A stretch of 9,811 bases of DNA. It comes from Anaerolineaceae bacterium (GTDB lineage: Bacteria; Chloroflexota; Anaerolineae; JAAYZQ01). Position numbers and translations under genes: made by a program. The notes beneath the pieces are model-generated. The model ran no database searches. It was not told where the DNA came from and saw only the letters and a list, made by a program, of their open reading frames with translations. Shown here piece by piece: positions 5,902 to 9,811 of this stretch; within the stretch, counting starts at the first letter, position 1, and every line of letters starts with the position of its first letter. The stretch covers positions 1 through 9,811 of the forward strand of contig JAAYZQ010000298.1 of the NCBI GenBank assembly GCA_012514775.1, read 5' to 3'.

Positions 5902-6959
5902 TCGCTCACCCTGACAACTGCCCGAAGCACGCCAGCCCGGTAGGCCGATGCTGCCTCAATGGCCTCGACAACCTGCTCCAGCGGAAAGACAGGCCGGGCC
6001 AGGGGAGCGATGTCGACCATGCCCGAAGCCACCATGCGGATGGCCCGTGGATAGGTGTGTTTCATCCGCCGTACGAGCTTGATGGTCAATCCCTTGCGCC
6101 GCAGGACGGAAGCCTTCATCGTCATGGCGTCGTCGTGAGGTATGCCGGCGACGATCACCTTCCCACCGTAGCGCACGGCGTCGGCGCACTGCTGGGGCGT
6201 CTCTGCCGCGCCGGCTGCTTCCAGGGCGACGTCGACGCCCCGTCCCCTGGTCAGGTCCAGAATCCAGGCCGCCACGTCGCCACCCCCCGGATCGAAGACG
6301 GAATCGGCAACGTAGCTCAGTGCAAACTGGCGGCGGTCCGCAAGGGGCTCGGTCATATAGACTTCGGCCGCTCCGGCGGCCCTGGCGACGGCGGCAATCA
6401 TGAGTCCGATGGGGCCTGCCCCCAGCACGGCGACCGTTTGCCCCGGTTTTACGTGGGCCAGGTCGACGGCGTGGATGGCGACGCCAAGCGGCTCCAGCAG
6501 GGCTCCTTCGGCCGCTCCGATGGCCTTGGGGAGCGGAAAGAGGTTCTGGGGGGGCATCAGCACGTACTCGGCGAGGGCACCGTCAACCGGCGGGCAGCCG
6601 CAGAAGCGCACGTCGGGGCAGAGGTTTGGATGCCCTTCCTTGCATTGTTCGCACGTCCCGCACGAGATGGCCGGATCGACTGCGACGAGCTGGCCCGAGC
6701 GCAGGCTGCCGGCGCTCGGCCCGGGCGTCTCAACCCGGGCCGTGAACTCGTGTCCCAGGATGAGGGGATCTGCGATCACCTGGCTGCCGATCCCACCTTC
6801 CAGGTAGTAATGCACGTCGGAGCCACAGATTCCCACGCACTCCACGCGCAGCAGGACCAGGCCGGGGCCCGGAACCGGGCGAGGAAGCCGCTCCAGCCGG
6901 ACGTCGCGGATGCCGTGCAAGCGAGCTGCTCTCATCATGGGCCTTGCCCGGTCCTCCAT
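5898..6959 (-). CDS. Zinc-dependent medium-chain dehydrogenase (polyol/alcohol/threonine dehydrogenase-like)
   Basis: The protein is 353 aa from ATG 6959, which has AAGAGG six bases upstream. An in-frame GTG at 6989 would add 10 residues but has no ribosome site; two further in-frame ATGs lie at 6938 and 6935. The GroES-like catalytic domain carries zinc ligands Cys45 (GICGSDVHYY), His70-Glu71 (GHEF), and the full four-Cys structural zinc lobe: Cys100, Cys103, Cys106, Cys114 (CGTCEQCKEGHPNLC). The second domain is a Rossmann fold with VAVLGAGPIGLM. An acidic residue at the end of its second strand (YMTEPLADRR) points to NAD rather than NADP. The LEPLGVAIHAV block and CGSDVHYY resemble sorbitol/xylitol (L-iditol 2-) dehydrogenases most closely, but the substrate cannot be settled from sequence. 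The gene lies 67 bp after the lipoprotein gene on the same strand and ends tail-to-tail over the mutase gene. Confidence 0.93.
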   Translation of the reverse strand: MEDRARPMMRAARLHGIRDVRLERLPRPVPGPGLVLLRVECVGICGSDVHYYLEGGIGSQVIADPLILGHEFTARVETPGPSAGSLRSGQLVAVDPAISCGTCEQCKEGHPNLCPDVRFCGCPPVDGALAEYVLMPPQNLFPLPKAIGAAEGALLEPLGVAIHAVDLAHVKPGQTVAVLGAGPIGLMIAAVARAAGAAEVYMTEPLADRRQFALSYVADSVFDPGGGDVAAWILDLTRGRGVDVALEAAGAAETPQQCADAVRYGGKVIVAGIPHDDAMTMKASVLRRKGLTIKLVRRMKHTYPRAIRMVASGMVDIAPLARPVFPLEQVVEAIEAASAYRAGVLRAVVRVSD

Positions 6960-7026
6960 CAAGAACCTCTTTTCCAGACGTTGCGGCACCGGCAGCCATG
7001 GTCCCCTGGCTCACAGCCCGCGGCCA

Positions 7027-7704
7027 TCAACGGATCTCCATGGACGTGATCATCTGCTGCACCACGGACCGGAAGGTGGTGAATTCATTTTCTTCGGCCG
7101 TGTAGGTCAGGATGTAAACCTGGTCGCCAACCAGTGACCATAGCTGCAGCCAGCGCAGATCGCGCTCGCCCTGGAGCCCGGTATAGACCACCTGCTGTGC
7201 CGGGTTGCCGGCCAGGGTCGCGGATCGTGACTCCATCACCATGAACCTGGGGATGAGCTCGCGCCCCTGGGCAAGGGCCATCTCGGTAAACTCGTCCAGG
7301 GTCGTGGCGTCCGCCGGAGCGCCCTGGACCACGACGGTCACGTTTTCGCGAAAGGTGTCATCTGCGCCCTGCAGCGGGGTTATGAACGTCGCCGTACCGG
7401 GCATCGACGCCCTCTCGGAGATCTCCCACTCGTCGGGGTAGTCGATGCTGAAGCCGTTGGCCTCGCTCTCGTAGGTGAGATAGGTGCGGCTGACCCGGGT
7501 ACCGGTTGGTGCCGGCGTGTCCGCGCCAGGCGGCGTGGATTCCGGTGTAGCCGTTGGTTCGAGGTCCACAGTAGCCGTCGGTTCGAGGTCCGCGGTGGCC
7601 GTCGGTTCGTCCGGCACGGGGCTGGCCGTCTGCCCGCCACAAGCGGCCAGCGCGGCCAACATACACAGTGTCACAAGGGCCAGGATGGCCCGCCTCGAAT
7701 TCAT
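7027..7704 (-). CDS. PsbP-like surface lipoprotein
   Basis: The protein is 225 aa. Arg4-Arg5 and a hydrophobic segment lead to a lipobox Leu-Ala-Ala-Cys22-Gly, so a signal peptidase II-processed, lipid-anchored exported protein is expected. Residues 25 to about 70 are a low-complexity Thr/Pro/Ala/Glu linker built partly from an 8-aa repeat (DLEPTATV-type). The folded part, from about 78 to the end, contains NGFSIDYPDEWEI, followed by alternating strands and helices. This is the pattern of PsbP-like/DUF1795-type domains, common in lipoproteins of this kind and of unknown function outside photosystems. Its ATG overlaps the stop of the upstream glycosyltransferase gene (ATGA, 7701-7704), with GAGG eight bases upstream, so the two are translationally coupled. 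Lipoprotein status is strong; the domain name is a pattern-level call. Confidence 0.85.
   Translation of the reverse strand: MNSRRAILALVTLCMLAALAACGGQTASPVPDEPTATADLEPTATVDLEPTATPESTPPGADTPAPTGTRVSRTYLTYESEANGFSIDYPDEWEISERASMPGTATFITPLQGADDTFRENVTVVVQGAPADATTLDEFTEMALAQGRELIPRFMVMESRSATLAGNPAQQVVYTGLQGERDLRWLQLWSLVGDQVYILTYTAEENEFTTFRSVVQQMITSMEIR
7547..7609. repeat. 24-bp tandem repeat, about 2.6 copies, within the lipoprotein linker
   Basis: Units lie at 7547-7570, 7571-7594 and partly 7595-7609, each beginning GT(A/G)GCCGT(T/C)GGTTCG. Each full unit encodes eight residues of the Pro/Thr/Ala/Glu linker on the - strand, so copy-number change would alter linker length without shifting frame. 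Confidence 0.8.
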
Positions 7705-9811
7705 CTCGATTGCCTCACTTCTATCGTTGTCAAGAGCACGTAATCCCCGGCGCCGCCCTCGCCCCCGCCGTCCGTGACCGGCAGCCTCTCGCCCGACGCC
7801 AGATCGTACATGCCGGCGATGAGGCGATAGCGCCCCGGCGGCGCTCCGGGATCGACGACCAGCTCGTAGCGCTCTGCCACCAGGTCACCCGGCTGCCAGG
7901 TCGTGGTGGGGCAGGCATCGCCACAGGGCAGGCGGTCCACCTGCCCTGCCTTGCCGCCCTCCTCGTCTACGAGCTGGACAAAGACTGTATAAGAGACATC
8001 GGCGGGCTCCAGGGCTTGCCAGTAGACCGTGACCGGCAGCGTCCCGCCGTGCCACACCACCCTGCCCTCCACCTCCACGCCCGAGAGCAGCGCGAGGCTG
8101 CCCAGGCGCGGCATGGGATCCAGGGGCGGGACCGGCGGCTTCCGGGGGATGGCCGTCTGGCCCCTGGACAGGTAGAATCCAGCGCCTGCCTCTCCTGCCC
8201 AGAAGCGCACGGGCGCCAGGGTCAGGGGCGCGGAGCCGATCTCCCAGGCACCGGCCGGCGCCCCGGGCACCTGCCCGCCCGCGGGCAGGCCCCAGAAGGG
8301 CAGGCGGCCGTCGTAGGCATTCTGCAAGTCCTCGGTCCAGCCGGACTCGGCCAGGGCGACGGCCTCGCCGGGGCGCTCCAGGCTCGCCACGGCCCGGGCG
8401 ATGTTCGCCACGTCGCCCTCCGGGCCGGCCTGGAGCAACAGCCGCAGCGCCACGACGGCCAGGAGCAGGGGCAGCCAGGCGCCGGTCCACACCGATCGCC
8501 GCCTCTGCAGTGCGTCCACCAGCCCCAGGATCGAGACCACGATGGCCGCCAGGCCCAGGAGAAGCATACCCCAATTCACCGAGCCGTTCCGCGCCCAGGC
8601 CAGATCCAGGTTTGCCGCGCGGATATAGCTCCACTGGCGCAGCAGGGGGCTGTGGGCCGGGTCAAAGAGCGTCGCCGGGTGGTAGAGCCCCAGCTCGGCG
8701 TGGACGTCGTCCAGGTAGAGGTTGTAATCCACGGCCACGCCGGCCACCTGCACCGCCAGGCTCAGGACGGCCAGCAGGATGAGGCCGGCGGCCACGGCCC
8801 CACTTGCCCGGCGCTCTGCCAGGGGGCGCCGGGTGGCGGCCTCAAAGGCGGCGGCCAGGGGCAGGGCGGCAAAGGGCAGCGCTGTCACCAGGAAACGGGG
8901 ACCCCAGCCGTGCCCCGCCCACCACAGGTACCAGGGCGCGTAAAAGGCGACGTTGGCCAGCACCACGGCCGCGGCCAACAGGGCCTCGGCCCGAAAGCGC
9001 CGGTAGAAGGCCGGCCAGGCGGCCACGGCCGCAAAGAGGAGCGGGTTGTACCAGAAGAGACCCTTGCCCGGGCTGAGGAGCAGCCCGTAAAAGCCCTCGA
9101 AGAAGGGGGTGGCAAAGCGTTCCTCGGGCAGATAGCCGGTGGTGAGGGGGCTGCCAAAGCGGAGCCAGTTGTACCAGGCGGCAACCGCCAGGGCGGCGAG
9201 GACCGGCAGGGCAAACAGGGCGATGGGCCCCGGCCAGGCCGCCCACCGCCGGCCGTACCGCCGCCACAGGTAGGCCAGGAGCAGCAACCCCAGGAAGGGC
9301 GCGACGATGGCATTGTTCAGCCGGGCCAGGAGCGCGACCCCCAGGCCGCAGCCCGCCAGGAGCACGCTGCCGGCCGGCGTGCCGGACCGCGGCTGCCCGG
9401 CGGCCGCGTCGCGAAAGCGCACCAGGAAATAGGCACTGGCCATCAACCCCAGGCCGGCCAGCGACTCGGAGAACAGGTAGCGGGCATAGGGCCAGGCCAT
9501 GGTTCCCAGGCCAAAGCCCAGGGCGGCCAGGAGGGCCGCGCCGCGGCCATAGCCCAGGCGTCGCAGGAGGGCCAGGATCAGGGCGCCCGTCAGGCCCGTG
9601 ACCACGGCGTTGGTCAGCATGGCCGCCTGGACGTTGCCCAGCTCCTGCAGGCGTAGCGCCAGCCAATAGAGGGGCAGGGCGGCCAGCGTGGTGCCGATGC
9701 CCTTGCGCGAGTAGAGGTGGCCGTCGGGCCCGAAGGAGCCCTGCTGCTCTTCCATCCAGCGCAAGAGGTCGATGTCCCAGGCGCCGCGGCGGGCCAGGCT
9801 GTCGGTGGCGA
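7701..9811 (-). CDS. GT39-like polytopic membrane glycosyltransferase, N-terminus cut by the window edge
   Basis: The frame runs from the right edge to TGA at 7701. The apparent TTG start at 9764 is probably not real, because the frame stays open to the edge with family-like sequence (TDSLARRGAWDID). The first membrane segment and the catalytic acidic loop lie outside the window. About 11-12 hydrophobic helices fill the first two thirds. Landmarks are DGHLYSRKGIGTTLAALP, LGFGLGTMAWPYARYLFSES, WYNWLRFGSPLTTGY, LSPGKGLFWYNP and WGPRFLVTALP, all typical of large bacterial dolichyl-phosphate-mannose/ArnT-like (RgtA/B/C/D) transferases that use polyprenyl-phosphate sugars at the outer face of the membrane. 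The last 200 residues or so are soluble and extracytoplasmic, ending in a beta-rich domain (VTVYWQA, TVFVQLVDEEGG, GRYRLIAGMYD) often attached to this family in Chloroflexota. Donor and acceptor are unknown. The stop overlaps the lipoprotein start by 4 bp. Confidence 0.9.
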   Translation of the reverse strand, partial: ATDSLARRGAWDIDLLRWMEEQQGSFGPDGHLYSRKGIGTTLAALPLYWLALRLQELGNVQAAMLTNAVVTGLTGALILALLRRLGYGRGAALLAALGFGLGTMAWPYARYLFSESLAGLGLMASAYFLVRFRDAAAGQPRSGTPAGSVLLAGCGLGVALLARLNNAIVAPFLGLLLLAYLWRRYGRRWAAWPGPIALFALPVLAALAVAAWYNWLRFGSPLTTGYLPEERFATPFFEGFYGLLLSPGKGLFWYNPLLFAAVAAWPAFYRRFRAEALLAAAVVLANVAFYAPWYLWWAGHGWGPRFLVTALPFAALPLAAAFEAATRRPLAERRASGAVAAGLILLAVLSLAVQVAGVAVDYNLYLDDVHAELGLYHPATLFDPAHSPLLRQWSYIRAANLDLAWARNGSVNWGMLLLGLAAIVVSILGLVDALQRRRSVWTGAWLPLLLAVVALRLLLQAGPEGDVANIARAVASLERPGEAVALAESGWTEDLQNAYDGRLPFWGLPAGGQVPGAPAGAWEIGSAPLTLAPVRFWAGEAGAGFYLSRGQTAIPRKPPVPPLDPMPRLGSLALLSGVEVEGRVVWHGGTLPVTVYWQALEPADVSYTVFVQLVDEEGGKAGQVDRLPCGDACPTTTWQPGDLVAERYELVVDPGAPPGRYRLIAGMYDLASGERLPVTDGGGEGGAGDYVLLTTIEVRQSR

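Noticed and set aside
7668..9656. A 662-codon open frame on the + strand opposite the GT39-like gene
   Set aside because: It is rich in Gln, Gly, Arg and Pro without any fold pattern. It is the antisense shadow of a GC-biased gene whose own frame has clear membrane helices and family motifs.

Overview
The window is GC-rich bacterial chromosome, most likely from a Chloroflexota (Anaerolineae/Caldilinea-type) organism. This is inferred from style, not from a marker gene: Thr/Pro/Ala-rich 'TPTAT' linkers after a lipobox, a GT39-like membrane glycosyltransferase with a C-terminal beta-sandwich typical of that phylum, GTG/TTG starts and strong G/C third-position bias. No rRNA, tRNA, CRISPR, insertion sequence or phage gene is visible. 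TGA serves as an ordinary stop in several genes here, so the standard bacterial code applies.

Layout. The left edge holds the C-terminal half of a GT9 (heptosyltransferase-like) enzyme. A 302-bp gap with two GC hairpins and a near-ideal sigma70 promoter leads to an unrecognised, very acidic 383-aa protein, closely followed by a DegV-family fatty-acid-binding protein. Next comes a methionine sulfoxide repair pair, msrB then msrA, 16 bp apart, and then a phosphoglycerate mutase-type gene. These all lie on the + strand. The right half is on the - strand. Reading leftward it has a GT39-like polytopic glycosyltransferase (cut by the window edge), a PsbP-like lipoprotein whose start codon overlaps the previous stop, and a zinc-dependent medium-chain dehydrogenase. 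The dehydrogenase gene meets the mutase gene tail to tail, with a 4-bp overlap of stop codons.

Two genes stand out. (1) msrA has an in-frame TGA exactly where the catalytic cysteine of the MsrA GCFW motif belongs. The frame is intact on both sides, the rest of the protein has no cysteine, and a hairpin with a GUU apical loop starts 21 nt after the TGA. This reads as a selenocysteine-containing, membrane-anchored or secreted MsrA with a bacterial SECIS element; conventional gene calling would split or truncate it. (2) The mutase is a circularly permuted cofactor-independent phosphoglycerate mutase. The usual C-terminal half comes first, a short Pro-rich linker follows, and then the usual N-terminal half. 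Every metal ligand is present with family spacing, the nucleophilic Ser is kept, and the new termini fall in a loop of the transferase domain. Two transferase-domain motifs are altered (DGRD to GRRG, SDGGVHSH to SFYSSHGS), so its substrate may differ from that of the classical enzyme.

Functionally the + strand genes look like housekeeping plus oxidative-damage repair. The - strand genes look like a cell-envelope cluster (glycosyl transfer, surface lipoprotein) with an attached polyol/alcohol dehydrogenase.
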